From: Chloroflexota bacterium
Lineage (GTDB): Bacteria; Chloroflexota; Anaerolineae; Anaerolineales; Villigracilaceae
Reading direction: 5' to 3'
DNA length: 64,000 bases
Assembly: GCA_016234555.1 (NCBI GenBank)
Contig: JACRBJ010000006.1
Coordinates: 99,828-163,827, forward strand
Every line of letters begins with the position of its first letter. Position 1 is the first letter of the stretch. Below are positions 1-7,753 of this stretch, in pieces. The translations under genes and the position numbers were made by a program. The notes under the pieces are model-generated. The model was not told the origin of the DNA. It saw only the letters and a program-made list of their open reading frames with translations, and did not search any database.

Positions 1-10
1 ACCAACAGAG

Positions 11-208
11 TTATCTCCTGTCTTTTTTGCCTTTTTTGTTCGATCCAGTGTACGGATTTGCGCCACCTCTGTTAAAAGAAGTATCCTTGTCCTTCGCGAG
101 CGCCTGCACAGATGGGCTGTCGACCGGGCGCGCATCGGAAGATGCGCCGGCGCCAACGTTGGATTTGTCTTTCTTCGGCTTGCGTTTACTGACACCTTTG
201 TGTCCCAT
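11..208 (-). CDS. small basic hypothetical protein
   Basis: A 65-residue protein, very rich in Lys, Arg, Ser and Gly, with basic ends (KRKPKKDK near the start, KKGKKDRR at the end) and a low-complexity middle. I recognise no domain and expect it to be largely disordered; binding to nucleic acid or another anionic partner is only a guess. The start is supported by a good ribosome site (AAGGAG, 7 nt before the ATG). It lies downstream of the 271-936 gene on the same strand, 62 nt away, so it may end the same transcript. No membrane segment or signal peptide is seen. Confidence 0.6.
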   Translation of the reverse strand: MGHKGVSKRKPKKDKSNVGAGASSDARPVDSPSVQALAKDKDTSFNRGGANPYTGSNKKGKKDRR

Positions 209-270
209 TTTGTTCTCCTTATATTACGATCATAAAATTACCGCTTTGATTTTTTGCCGGCTGGGCGCAC

Positions 271-936
271 TTAATGCCCATCTGCTTTATCGAGCAGCCT
301 GCCGACACGTTTGATCCGCTGCCGGTTGGCTTCGTGCTCCGCTACACGTTTATGGAACTCATCTTCATCGACGATCACAATCTCGGGCGGGTTTTGAGCG
401 GAGAGTTGCAAGGCGGCATCGTCTCGAAGTTTAATGTCGTCAAAGACCTTCAAGAAAGCTACTGCAATTTGACGCACAAATGCTTGATCTTCAACGATCG
501 CAACTTCCACAGGTGGAGCAGGCGCCGGGGGCTGGGGGTTATCTTTGTAAACGACCCTGGCTGACAGTTTCCCGTTATCGATAACGGGAAAGTCTATGTG
601 CGTCGGCAACTCGCCAAGTTGACCACGATCCAGGATGAAGGCGTAGCGCAGACCGTCGCTGTTGCAGGATACGACCTGCACTTGCAGTTCATTGGCGAGG
701 TCATGCAACAGGCGCGGATCGAAATAATCGCTGAAAGGGATCGAGGTATTCGTAGCAATATATTTGTTGTTGAGTATGCCAAACAGCACCACCATCCCGG
801 TGTCCGGGTCCTGTGTTAACCGCCAGCGTTTGAATCGCGGCAGCAATCCCCACTTCGTCAGGACATTGGATACCTGCGTCCTGATCTGCCGGGTTTTTTG
901 AGTGATGTGACGTGGGTCAACTGTCTGTATTGTCAT
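271..936 (-). CDS. hypothetical protein, translationally coupled to lipoprotein
   Basis: A protein of 221 residues if the ATG at 936 is used. I chose that start because GAAGGA lies 6 nt before it and because it overlaps the end of the upstream lipoprotein gene by 20 nt, a coupling arrangement. A longer reading frame to 1113 only shadows that gene. The N-terminal half, about residues 15-120, looks like a compact alpha/beta fold. A Pro/Ala-rich linker follows near residues 135-150, then a charged helical tail rich in Glu, Arg and Lys. No catalytic motif or membrane segment is seen. It probably works with the membrane lipoprotein encoded next to it. Confidence 0.6.
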   Translation of the reverse strand: MTIQTVDPRHITQKTRQIRTQVSNVLTKWGLLPRFKRWRLTQDPDTGMVVLFGILNNKYIATNTSIPFSDYFDPRLLHDLANELQVQVVSCNSDGLRYAFILDRGQLGELPTHIDFPVIDNGKLSARVVYKDNPQPPAPAPPVEVAIVEDQAFVRQIAVAFLKVFDDIKLRDDAALQLSAQNPPEIVIVDEDEFHKRVAEHEANRQRIKRVGRLLDKADGH

Positions 937-1879
937 CTTTATCCTTCTCGTCACTTGCCAGAAGTTGGTCTTTGACCTCATCCATCCACTGTTCCACATC
1001 ATCCGGCTTTGTGACCTGATAACCATCATCGACAATATCGCTATCAAGATACGGCAATGGATCGTCATGACGGCGATGCGCAACTTTAGCCTCCAGGACT
1101 GGCAGTTGCTCAACGGGAGTTTCGAGAATACGCTGGTTGGTTTGCTGAATTTTTAGCCAGCGCCAGACTCCCCAAAGGAGCAGTCCCGCAAATAACACAA
1201 CGAACATTGGCAGGCACCACATCCAAAGAAAAGCGATTGGACCCTGTCTCTCTTCCTCGCGCTGGCGTTCCTGATCTGTGTACCATTGCGAAGTTGCAAC
1301 AGCAACCTGGGTCTGTGTGGCGATGGCATTGGCAACAGCGGTCTGGGTGCCTGCGGCAAGATCGTTTTTATTTTGCTGAGTCTGCATGGCTTCCGCGTTC
1401 TGCGTTCCCACCGCCTGCGTACTTTGCAGGTTATATTGTGACTGGGTCAGCGCGGCGATCTGGGTTGACGAGGCTGAATTGACAGTTGCCTGAGCGTTGG
1501 CGCGCGCAACTTCAGCGGTAGCCGCAATCTGAGCCGCAACATAATTGGCATTAATTTGCTCCTGGGTCAGCGCCGCACTCAACGTTGCGTTGGCTGAGTT
1601 GACAGTCGCCTGTGCATTGGCACGCAGGATTTCGGCGGTGGCTGCCGCCTGATTATCGGAGCTGTTTTTCTGCTGGGTCAGCGCTGCTGCCAGGGTTGCC
1701 TGATCACATGCCACACAGAGCGTATCTGACAGCGCTGGCGTGGACAACACCCTGGCTTCCCCCGCCAGCACAGGCGTCACAACCGGCATTCCATCACATG
1801 CAGACAGGATCAGCATTAACAGCATCGCTACAGTTCCGTAAACAACAATAACGCTCAAATGTCGGCGAATGGCATTCAT
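917..1879 (-). CDS. membrane lipoprotein with tandem Ala/Thr/Gln repeats
   Basis: A 320-residue protein starting at the ATG at 1879; a TTG 21 nt upstream is also open but has no ribosome site. The N-terminus carries a lipoprotein signal ending LILSAC (Cys about residue 27). Residues about 50-190 are Ala, Thr, Gln and Asn rich with two near-copies of a segment containing RANAQATVNSA, predicted to form long helices or coiled coil. A hydrophobic segment (FLWMWCLPMFVVLFAGLLLW) follows around residues 205-225, then an acidic, presumably cytoplasmic tail. This suggests an envelope-spanning scaffold. It overlaps the 271-936 gene. Function unknown. Confidence 0.65.
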   Translation of the reverse strand: MNAIRRHLSVIVVYGTVAMLLMLILSACDGMPVVTPVLAGEARVLSTPALSDTLCVACDQATLAAALTQQKNSSDNQAAATAEILRANAQATVNSANATLSAALTQEQINANYVAAQIAATAEVARANAQATVNSASSTQIAALTQSQYNLQSTQAVGTQNAEAMQTQQNKNDLAAGTQTAVANAIATQTQVAVATSQWYTDQERQREEERQGPIAFLWMWCLPMFVVLFAGLLLWGVWRWLKIQQTNQRILETPVEQLPVLEAKVAHRRHDDPLPYLDSDIVDDGYQVTKPDDVEQWMDEVKDQLLASDEKDKDDNTDS

Positions 1880-1953
1880 GTTAATTTTCCGATCCAGCAA
1901 AATGGGAAGCTGCCAGCCACACCAGCGGGGACGCCGGAGCAGCCGTCAGGAAT

Positions 1954-2274
1954 TTATACGGCATCTTTCAATGCTTTGAGAGGTCTCACCTTTATCACCC
2001 TGCACGCCGGCTTTGCCTTGTAGGTCATCGGCTCTTTGGTGAATGGGTTGACGCCTTCATGCTGAAGCGTGGCGGGTCTGCTAATAACGTTCAAGCTGAG
2101 CAGTCCTGGAATAAGAACCTCGCCCGGACCTCCCTTGCCGAGTTGCTGGGTGATGATGGCGCCGATCACATCGAGCGCTGAGGATGCTTGATGATGATTA
2201 AGACCGCTTTTTTCAGCCAGGGCGGTCACGAATTCAGACTTGGTCATTCTTTTGTTGGGCATTTCATGTCTCAT
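1954..2274 (-). CDS. HU-family DNA-binding protein
   Basis: About 106 residues of the HU/IHF family, small dimeric proteins that bend and compact DNA. Family features seen are the N-terminal helix (MTKSEFVTALAEKSGL), the segment GEVLIPGLLSLNV and the beta-arm with NPFTKEPMTYKAKPA, which corresponds to the DNA-contacting NPxTGE-like loop. The length is slightly above the usual 90 because of a short N-terminal extension. The start is uncertain: ATGs lie at 2274, 2262 and 2247, none with a strong ribosome site. It lies 38 nt downstream of the CBS-pair gene and is probably co-transcribed with it. Confidence 0.85.
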   Translation of the reverse strand: MRHEMPNKRMTKSEFVTALAEKSGLNHHQASSALDVIGAIITQQLGKGGPGEVLIPGLLSLNVISRPATLQHEGVNPFTKEPMTYKAKPACRVIKVRPLKALKDAV

Positions 2275-2312
2275 TTCTTTTATTAATCGTTCCTTTGAAC
2301 GCAAAGCCCTTT

Positions 2313-2750
2313 TCAGCTGGCATTGGCTTGTGAAATTTCCTTCACCATGGCGGCAGTTCTTTTCGGGTGGTCAAAATGCATCGCCACATCCGCCTGGGCA
2401 ACGATCCCCACAATCTTGTTGTCTTCGTCCACAACGGGAATGCGGCGCAATTGATGCTTGGACATTGTGTCGACCGCTTTCTGCAAATCATCCTCGGCGC
2501 TGCAAGTCACTACATTGCGCGTCATGATCGACTCAACTTTCGTGGATTTGGCGTCGAGTCCTTCCGCCACGATTCTTATCGTAAGATCGCGATCGGTCAC
2601 GATACCGACCAGTTTTCTGGTCTGCTCGTCTTCAATAATGGGTATCGAACCGACGTGCTCCTTCTTCATCAATTCCGCCGCATCTGACGCCAAATCATCC
2701 GGCAGGCAGCAAAATGGTTTTTTCGTCATTACCTCATTGCACTTCTTCAT
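2313..2750 (-). CDS. CBS-domain pair protein
   Basis: A 145-residue stand-alone Bateman module made of two CBS domains, about residues 8-65 and 74-132. Visible signatures are VGSIPIIED...LVGIVTDRDL in the first repeat and LRRIPVVDEDNKIVGIVAQADV in the second. Such modules bind adenosine nucleotides and act as energy or stress sensors for a partner protein. None is fused here, so the partner is unknown. The start has a strong ribosome site (AAGGAG, 6 nt away). It lies in the stress-gene cluster between the HU-like gene and two tiny membrane-protein genes. Confidence 0.9.
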   Translation of the reverse strand: MKKCNEVMTKKPFCCLPDDLASDAAELMKKEHVGSIPIIEDEQTRKLVGIVTDRDLTIRIVAEGLDAKSTKVESIMTRNVVTCSAEDDLQKAVDTMSKHQLRRIPVVDEDNKIVGIVAQADVAMHFDHPKRTAAMVKEISQANAS

Positions 2751-2790
2751 AACAATTCTCCTTCAATATAAAACGTTCACGCCACGGGCT

Positions 2791-2850
2791 TTATCGCAGG
2801 TAGCCGATTAAAAACAGTACGATTAGAACGATAACGATGGTGTAGATCAT
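2791..2850 (-). CDS. 19-residue hydrophobic peptide
   Basis: A very short reading frame encoding MIYTIVIVLIVLFLIGYLR, a single predicted membrane helix with a basic end. It has an excellent ribosome site (AAAGGAG, 7 nt before the ATG). The peptide closely matches the first 19 residues of the neighbouring 52-residue Lmo0937-type protein at 2926-3084, so it is either a shortened paralogue or a genuine microprotein. It sits between that gene and the CBS gene on the same strand. Translation is likely from the ribosome site; function unknown. Confidence 0.5.
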   Translation of the reverse strand: MIYTIVIVLIVLFLIGYLR

Positions 2851-2879
2851 TGGAAATCTCCTTTCTTATATTACCTATC

Positions 2880-2907
2880 GAGGAGGGACCCGCGTGGGTC
2901 TGTCCTC
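2880..2907. other. intergenic hairpin
   Basis: An inverted repeat with arms GAGGA..GACCC and GGGTC..TCCTC around a four-base loop. It lies between the 52-residue and 19-residue membrane-protein genes. On the minus strand no U-run follows, so it is more likely an mRNA-processing or stability structure than a terminator. On the plus strand TTTT follows it. Confidence 0.4.
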
Positions 2908-2925
2908 TTTTCAACGGCACATGGA

Positions 2926-3084
2926 CTACATGATTCCCAATAGGTTGAGAACAACCAGGATTACCACGATAACGAGCAGGATGTGGATGACATTGCCCGA
3001 ACGGGGAATGCCAGAGAAAACATTCGGTCCTAAAAATCCGAGCAACCATAGGATGAGCAGAACTACGACGATGGTGTATAACAT
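2926..3084 (-). CDS. Lmo0937-like small membrane protein
   Basis: A 52-residue protein with two hydrophobic segments, residues 2-19 and 34-51, separated by a short loop GPNVFSGIPRSG. This is the layout of the Lmo0937/DUF5670 family of tiny two-helix membrane proteins, often found among stress genes. The start is supported by AAAGGAG 8 nt upstream. A conserved promoter-like repeat (3124-3192) lies just upstream. Function in the family is not established. Confidence 0.75.
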   Translation of the reverse strand: MLYTIVVVLLILWLLGFLGPNVFSGIPRSGNVIHILLVIVVILVVLNLLGIM

Positions 3085-3123
3085 TGGAAAACTCCTTTTC
3101 TTGAGCGATTTGTCCTACAATTC

Positions 3124-3192
3124 ATCATACAATGAACACTCCCCAGCCGCATCCATCGGACGGGGAGTGTTGTTCTCCGCCACTTGGGGGAG
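3124..3192 (-). promoter_or_regulatory. stress-cluster promoter element, copy 1
   Basis: The first of nine related elements. Read on the minus strand it has an upstream block CTCCCCCAAGTGGCGGAG, then a long dyad with arms ending GGGGAGTG, 7 nt, and the hexamer TATGAT (3124-3129), a good match to a sigma-70 -10 box. It precedes the Lmo0937-like gene, with a predicted start of transcription near 3117. No -35 box is visible, so the dyad may bind an activator. Confidence 0.6.
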
Positions 3193-3220
3193 ATGGTTAA
3201 AGGCAGGGTTTGAGTTGATT

Positions 3221-4171
3221 CTAGGGAATCAGCGCCAGTTCCCAGGTGGCGGGGACGCAGGTAAAGCCCAGTCCCATCGAATACGAGTCGTTCACGCCAT
3301 CCTGTCTCGGATTGAGTTCGCCGGAGGCGTCAAGCATGTCCATATCGGGAGAGATTGCGATCATCAACAGGGGGTTGTTCTCAAGTTCCTGACCGGTAAT
3401 TTCGCCATTACGGTCGGAGTCGAAGGCTTGGAGGATGGCGGTAGCCGCGGTCTGGTCTGATTGGATCACCAGATTAAGTCCGTCAGCAAGGGGCGGAAGA
3501 ACCTTGCCGCGGAACTCCTCCACTGTCACAGCGCCTCCCAGCTTCCCGTTGACGCAGCCTTTCGCGCTCACGTCAGCCTCGAGCTGCAGTCCGATCAAAT
3601 CCACATCGAGCGGTTGTCCCAGCAGGTACATCTGGACTTTTGCAGCACCCGGTCCGCCCACAAAGTGACCGTTCGTAAGCGAACCGACAATCGGCTGGTT
3701 GACAGGCGCAACGGAATCGAGCGCAAACTTGTCATAGCCGTCGAAATTGGGCGCTGACAGGGTCTTTTGTCCTTGAAGGATCGACCACGAAACGCTTGGG
3801 TCGTTCAGGGCGTCGTCTGCCTTGACCTCATGAAGCACAACCAGTTGACCGCTATTAACCGCCTGGTCGAGGGCTGACTGCAATTCAATATTTTGGACTG
3901 TGGATGTGAGCATGGTGGACAGGTCTCCGAACTTATTGTCGGGGGTTTGCTGCGCATCCCCGTCTATATTTAGCGCGAACTCTTGAGTCTGTTCCTGCGT
4001 TGTCGGCAGCAACAGTTTATTGGTGACGAAGGTATATTCCACGCCCGTGACAGGCGGGACCCCTGCGGTCGGAGTCAGCATGGGAGCGGAAGTTGGTTCT
4101 GGCATATTGCAAGCCGCCAATAATAAGATCAGGCTGGCGCTTACAGCGGTAATAATATTTTTCATCTTCAT
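3221..4171 (-). CDS. secreted lipoprotein with EF-hand loop
   Basis: A 316-residue predicted lipoprotein. Signal peptide residues 1-24 end in LLLAAC, giving lipidated Cys. The body has no domain I recognise, but near residues 255-270 it contains DSDRNGEITGQE, a canonical EF-hand calcium-binding loop with all ligand positions filled. Start: I prefer the ATG at 4171, preceded by AAGGAA, over the ATG at 4198. It follows another lipoprotein gene 33 nt upstream and probably shares its promoter (element copy 2). It would be exposed on the outer face of the membrane. Function unknown. Confidence 0.7.
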   Translation of the reverse strand: MKMKNIITAVSASLILLLAACNMPEPTSAPMLTPTAGVPPVTGVEYTFVTNKLLLPTTQEQTQEFALNIDGDAQQTPDNKFGDLSTMLTSTVQNIELQSALDQAVNSGQLVVLHEVKADDALNDPSVSWSILQGQKTLSAPNFDGYDKFALDSVAPVNQPIVGSLTNGHFVGGPGAAKVQMYLLGQPLDVDLIGLQLEADVSAKGCVNGKLGGAVTVEEFRGKVLPPLADGLNLVIQSDQTAATAILQAFDSDRNGEITGQELENNPLLMIAISPDMDMLDASGELNPRQDGVNDSYSMGLGFTCVPATWELALIP

Positions 4172-4204
4172 GAGTTGATTTCCTTTTTGTTTGTTCATAT
4201 CCCT

Positions 4205-4690
4205 TTACTCACAACCATTGGTGATCGTGCTGGCGCTTGCCTGCCAGTCCTCGTTGAATGCCTCGACTGAATAGCTCAATGTCTTTCCCGTCGCGACAAA
4301 AGCGACGTCCACATACGCTGTGGAGTTGGGTTCCAGTGTCGCGATGACCTGTCCATCCCGATAAACTTTATAGCCCTCTTCGCTGTCGGAGCGGTCAGTC
4401 CAGCCAAGGTTCATCGTCATGGTGCCGCCGCCAGCCGCGAGTTTGCAGGTATAGGTATAAGTTGACCAGATCGGAGCGTTAGGTGGGATGGGCGTGGGAA
4501 TCGCCTTCGTAATGGTGGATACAGGGACAGCGGCGACTAATTTGGTCGGCGTGGAATAAGCCTGCATGGTCATTGCAACCATGGTGCTAGCCAGGTTTTG
4601 AACGGTAGTTTGAGTTCTGCTCGGCAGGTTGCAGGCTGCAAGGATGGTCACAAGCGAAAGAGATATTAGTAAAAATTTGTATGTTTTCAT
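4205..4690 (-). CDS. lipoprotein with fibronectin-III-like domain
   Basis: A 161-residue predicted lipoprotein: signal peptide ending TILAAC, a Thr/Pro-rich spacer (residues about 40-75), then a beta-sandwich resembling fibronectin type III. The segment NLGWTDRSDSEEGYKVYRDG is typical of that fold, and the domain ends YSVEAFNEDWQ. Such domains usually bind proteins or glycans at the cell surface. The start at 4690 follows the signal peptide; an upstream in-frame ATG at 4723 is less likely. Promoter element copy 2 lies upstream. It is probably co-transcribed with the next lipoprotein gene. Confidence 0.7.
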   Translation of the reverse strand: MKTYKFLLISLSLVTILAACNLPSRTQTTVQNLASTMVAMTMQAYSTPTKLVAAVPVSTITKAIPTPIPPNAPIWSTYTYTCKLAAGGGTMTMNLGWTDRSDSEEGYKVYRDGQVIATLEPNSTAYVDVAFVATGKTLSYSVEAFNEDWQASASTITNGCE

Positions 4691-4766
4691 TTTATTTTCA
4701 TACTCGTACTTGTTGCTCAACACACACTTGCCCGCCGGGCAGTGTCAGTGTTGTTCTGATAAGATA

Positions 4767-4835
4767 ATCATACACAAAACACTCCCCAGCCGCATCCATC
4801 GGCTGGGGAGTATTCTTCTAGTCCACTTGGGGGAG
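4767..4835 (-). promoter_or_regulatory. stress-cluster promoter element, copy 2
   Basis: Minus-strand dyad with arms ACTCCCCAGC and GCTGGGGAGT, then 7 nt and TATGAT (4767-4772). It stands upstream of the two lipoprotein genes and after the rhomboid stop codon. The upstream block is slightly altered here (TGGACTAGAAG in place of TGGCGGAGAA). Confidence 0.6.
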
Positions 4836-4867
4836 GCTACGATTATGATGATCTACCATTTGGCGGT

Positions 4868-5518
4868 TTAGCCTGTCAACCGCCGCGTTGTGTTTCCTCC
4901 AAGCAAAAAGGTCAGCACGAACCCTGCGACAAAGCCGCCGATGTGTGCCATATAGGCCACGCCGCCCGTGTCTGCTGTGCTGGCAATGGAACCGATGCCG
5001 CTAAATAACTGCAGAACGATCCAGAACCCAATGACGATCAGCGCGGGCACTTGAATGACTCGTTGGCCTTGCAGTACTCTGACGCTTCCCTGTGGGAACA
5101 TCAAGATGTAAGCACCGAGTACGCCCGCAATCGCCCCAGATGCGCCTAAATTCGGTATGTTTGATCCGAGGCTAAATGCCAACTGTGCGAAAGTTGCTCC
5201 GAGCCCACAGAGCAGGTAGAAGATGATGAACTTGGCATGGCCAAAACGGTCTTCCACGTTGTCACCGAAGATCCATAAGTAAAGCATGTTGCCGCCCAGA
5301 TGAAGCCACCCGGCGTGCATGAACATGGATGTGAAGAGCGTCGCAAATTCACCGACAGGGTTGGCAAGGAAGCGGCTGGGGACGAAAGCCCACTTCATAA
5401 TGAAAGCGTCACCGCCGCTCATTTCCACCAGGAAGAACAGGACATTCATAACAATCAAGGCATAGGTAACCAGTGGAACAATTCTACGTCCACTATTATC
5501 ATCACCAATTGGCATCAT
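4868..5518 (-). CDS. rhomboid-family intramembrane serine protease
   Basis: A 216-residue, six-helix membrane protein of the rhomboid family, which cleaves substrates within the membrane. Conserved features are HAGWLHLGGNMLYLWIFG after the first helix, the nucleophile motif GASGAIAGVLGAY (Ser about residue 129) and the catalytic His in HIGGFVAGF (about residue 190). Length is normal for a minimal bacterial rhomboid. The start at 5518 has an adjacent GGAG-type site, with a second ATG one codon in. It lies 15 nt downstream of the lyase gene. Substrates cannot be told from the sequence; the neighbouring lipoproteins are not obvious candidates. Confidence 0.92.
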   Translation of the reverse strand: MMPIGDDNSGRRIVPLVTYALIVMNVLFFLVEMSGGDAFIMKWAFVPSRFLANPVGEFATLFTSMFMHAGWLHLGGNMLYLWIFGDNVEDRFGHAKFIIFYLLCGLGATFAQLAFSLGSNIPNLGASGAIAGVLGAYILMFPQGSVRVLQGQRVIQVPALIVIGFWIVLQLFSGIGSIASTADTGGVAYMAHIGGFVAGFVLTFLLGGNTTRRLTG

Positions 5519-5533
5519 AAGATTTATCTCCTT

Positions 5534-6970
5534 TTACTCTAGTAAAAGTACATTCTGTGTTAACCGCCGAAGGTCGCTCAACGCGGCTTCAATTTCTTCG
5601 ATGGCAATCAACTGATCACCATCGATATGTTTAAGCATCCCAGCTTTTGCTTTTTCCACTGCGATATCGTGGATCGTCATGCCGCGCACAGCAGCCTCTT
5701 TGACCAGTTCCGCGCCCTGTCTGTAACCGATCAATGGGTTGAGCGCGGTCACCACAATCGGATTCTGTGCCAGCCAGCCTTCTGCTTTTGTGCGGTTTGC
5801 AGTGATGCCGCGTACCGCCCGTTCAGTGAAAGCTTGTACAGATCCAATTGTTATTTGCATCATCTCAAAAAGGCTGTGGGCGATGACCGGCATCATCACA
5901 TTCAACTCAAGTTGCCCGGCCTGGGTTGCCAATGCCACGGTCATGTCGCAGCCGATGACATGAAACATTGCCATATCGAGCATCTCAGCCATGACCGGGT
6001 TGACCTTGCCCGGCATAATACTGGAGCCAGGTTGTACTGCTGGCAAATGAATCTCATCCAGCCCGGTTGTAGGTCCCGAACTTAGCAGGCGAAGATCATT
6101 GGCAATGCGGATGAGAGTCAGAGCCAAAGTCCGCAGGGAGGCTGAAAAGGCAGTCGCATCAGCCATCGACTGCATCGATTCAAATAGATTGTCGGACTCG
6201 GTCAGGTGGAGGTTGGATAATTCAGATAGTTTTTTGACCATCAGTCGGTGGTAGTCAGGATGCGCGTTCAAGCCAGACCCGACGGCTGTACCGCCAATTC
6301 CCACGCGTCTCAATCCATCCGCAGCATACCGGATTCGCTCAGCATCCCGTTCGACGGCTTTGGCATACGCGCCGAATTCCTGTCCCAACCGAATCGGGAC
6401 AGCATCCTGCAAATGAGTGCGCCCCGATTTGACAATGTCATCGAACTCGCTGGCTTTGGCCTTCAATACGCCGTCCAAATCGTTTAGCGCGGTGAGCAGT
6501 TCTTCCAAACGCCATAGGCAGCCCAGCCGAATCGCAGTCGGGATGGTATCGTTGGTGGATTGAGCCATATTGACATGGTCATTGGGATGCACGCGGTATT
6601 CTCCCAGTTTTCCTCCCATGAGTTGCGTGGCACGGTTTGCGATCACTTCATTGGCGTTCATGTGATGACTGGTTCCCGCGCCGGCCTGGAATGGATCAAC
6701 GATAAACTGTTCGTCCCATTGCCCATCAATCACTTCCTGCGCAGCCTGTATGATGGCATTCGCTTTTTCTGCATCAAGAAGCCTCAAATCTCTGTTGACT
6801 TCAGCCGCGGCTCTTTTGATTATTCCCATCGACCAGATAAAAGCCTTGCGCGGCTTTAGCCCGGAGATGGGAAAATTCTCGACAGCGCGTTGAGTCTGCG
6901 CGCCATACAGGGCATCTGCGGGGACAGGGACTTCACCAAGTGAGTCACGTTCAATACGGTGCATGTGCAT
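5534..6970 (-). CDS. aspA: aspartase/class II fumarase family lyase, aspartase-like
   Basis: A 478-residue enzyme of the aspartase/fumarase superfamily. The signature GSSIMPGKVNPVMAE, carrying the mobile-loop catalytic Ser, is intact. Details favour aspartate ammonia-lyase (L-aspartate to fumarate plus ammonia) over fumarase: FQAGAGTSHHMNANEV, HPNDHVNMAQSTND, GRTHLQDAVPIRLGQEF and LRLLSSGPTTGL. Fumarases usually carry SGTQTNMNVNEV in the first block. Still, specificity in this family is hard to read and class II fumarase remains possible. It would be a cytoplasmic tetramer. Two start codons, 6970 and 6964, are equally plausible; no clear ribosome site is seen. The rhomboid gene follows closely. 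Confidence 0.8.
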   Translation of the reverse strand: MHMHRIERDSLGEVPVPADALYGAQTQRAVENFPISGLKPRKAFIWSMGIIKRAAAEVNRDLRLLDAEKANAIIQAAQEVIDGQWDEQFIVDPFQAGAGTSHHMNANEVIANRATQLMGGKLGEYRVHPNDHVNMAQSTNDTIPTAIRLGCLWRLEELLTALNDLDGVLKAKASEFDDIVKSGRTHLQDAVPIRLGQEFGAYAKAVERDAERIRYAADGLRRVGIGGTAVGSGLNAHPDYHRLMVKKLSELSNLHLTESDNLFESMQSMADATAFSASLRTLALTLIRIANDLRLLSSGPTTGLDEIHLPAVQPGSSIMPGKVNPVMAEMLDMAMFHVIGCDMTVALATQAGQLELNVMMPVIAHSLFEMMQITIGSVQAFTERAVRGITANRTKAEGWLAQNPIVVTALNPLIGYRQGAELVKEAAVRGMTIHDIAVEKAKAGMLKHIDGDQLIAIEEIEAALSDLRRLTQNVLLLE

Positions 6971-6993
6971 AGTTCATTGATGGCGGAATAGGG

Positions 6994-7248
6994 CTAAAAT
7001 TCATCCTGCGACGAATCGCTTCCAGCCACATCGATCGGTTGAGCAGGATTATTCTCAGCCGCCTGGTTGATTGGTTTGGTATTCTCAACCACGGGTCCGC
7101 CATCATCCTGCCACCTCAGGTTGTTTTCAACCGCGACTTTTCTTTTTTTCACCTCAGGCTTGCTGTCTGGGTACTCGTTGGTAACTAGCTGCTTGAGATA
7201 ATAAAAGAACTTAAAGTTAAATATGGAAAATTTATTTTTCATTGACAT
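6994..7248 (-). CDS. small hypothetical protein
   Basis: An 84-residue protein with a short aromatic, basic N-terminus (MSMKNKFSIFNFKFFYYLKQ) followed by a hydrophilic, probably disordered tail rich in Asn, Glu and Pro. The start at 7248 is chosen for its AGGA site 8 nt upstream. It lies 23 nt before the lyase gene on the same strand. No domain recognised. The N-terminal helix could bind the membrane peripherally. Confidence 0.5.
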   Translation of the reverse strand: MSMKNKFSIFNFKFFYYLKQLVTNEYPDSKPEVKKRKVAVENNLRWQDDGGPVVENTKPINQAAENNPAQPIDVAGSDSSQDEF

Positions 7249-7292
7249 TATGCACTTCCTAAAAAGATAATGATCGTCAAACGAATGAATGC

Positions 7293-7454
7293 TCAAATAC
7301 TATACGTCAGAAATTTCGTAATAATCAGGAGGACAATAAGGACGGACAGCATGTAGATAAAACCGCCTGTGTGGAGAACACCAGGAAAGGCTGACTGACC
7401 GAAGAAACTGAACAGCAATTGTGCCGTCAAGACCAGGATAATTAACTCAAGCAA
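7293..7454 (-). CDS. 53-residue membrane protein with TTG start
   Basis: A short reading frame starting with TTG, preceded by AGAAGG at 5 nt. The product has two hydrophobic segments, residues about 2-19 and 33-50, with a loop GQSAFPGVLHTGG between. This is the same layout as the Lmo0937-like protein at 2926-3084, though the sequences differ. It lies in an otherwise empty 290-base gap, directly downstream of a strong hairpin terminator, so it would need its own promoter or read-through. Codon positions are hydrophobic throughout, which supports real coding. Function unknown. Confidence 0.45.
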   Translation of the reverse strand: MLELIILVLTAQLLFSFFGQSAFPGVLHTGGFIYMLSVLIVLLIITKFLTYSI

Positions 7455-7476
7455 GGGAACCTTCTCGTGAAAAATA

Positions 7477-7514
7477 CAATTGTCACCCGGTCAGAGATGA
7501 CCGGGTGACAATTG
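7477..7514 (-). terminator. strong hairpin terminator
   Basis: A perfect 17-bp inverted repeat (arm CAATTGTCACCCGGTCA) with loop GAGA. On the minus strand it is followed by TATTTTTC, as in an intrinsic terminator. It closes the minus-strand run that ends with the gene at 7537-7707. Confidence 0.75.
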
Positions 7515-7536
7515 AGCCAGTCCATCCTAAAATGGG

Positions 7537-7707
7537 CTAAAGACCTTTCACCAAATTGCCGAGGGCGAGGAGAACAAACCCAGCCGCCAACAAAAGGAAA
7601 GCTGAGCCGGCAAGCCCTGGGATGCTCCCCAGGTAAGCCAGGATACCGAGTACCGCGAGAGCCACGGCAATCCAAAATGTGACAACTTTGGGTTCGCTGA
7701 GTTTCAT
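7537..7707 (-). CDS. small two-helix membrane protein
   Basis: A 56-residue protein with two hydrophobic helices (FWIAVALAVLGILAYLGSIP and FLLLAAGFVLLALGNLV) joined by a short Gly-rich turn. The start at 7707 is chosen because AGGAG lies 9 nt upstream; an ATG at 7716 would abut that site. It follows the YtxH gene by 46 nt and ends at a terminator. No family is assigned, but tiny hydrophobic proteins of this type are common near YtxH/CsbD stress genes. Confidence 0.7.
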   Translation of the reverse strand: MKLSEPKVVTFWIAVALAVLGILAYLGSIPGLAGSAFLLLAAGFVLLALGNLVKGL

Positions 7708-7753
7708 GATTTTCATCTCCTTTTTGTCATTATGGTTTGAAGTAAAAAACGCT

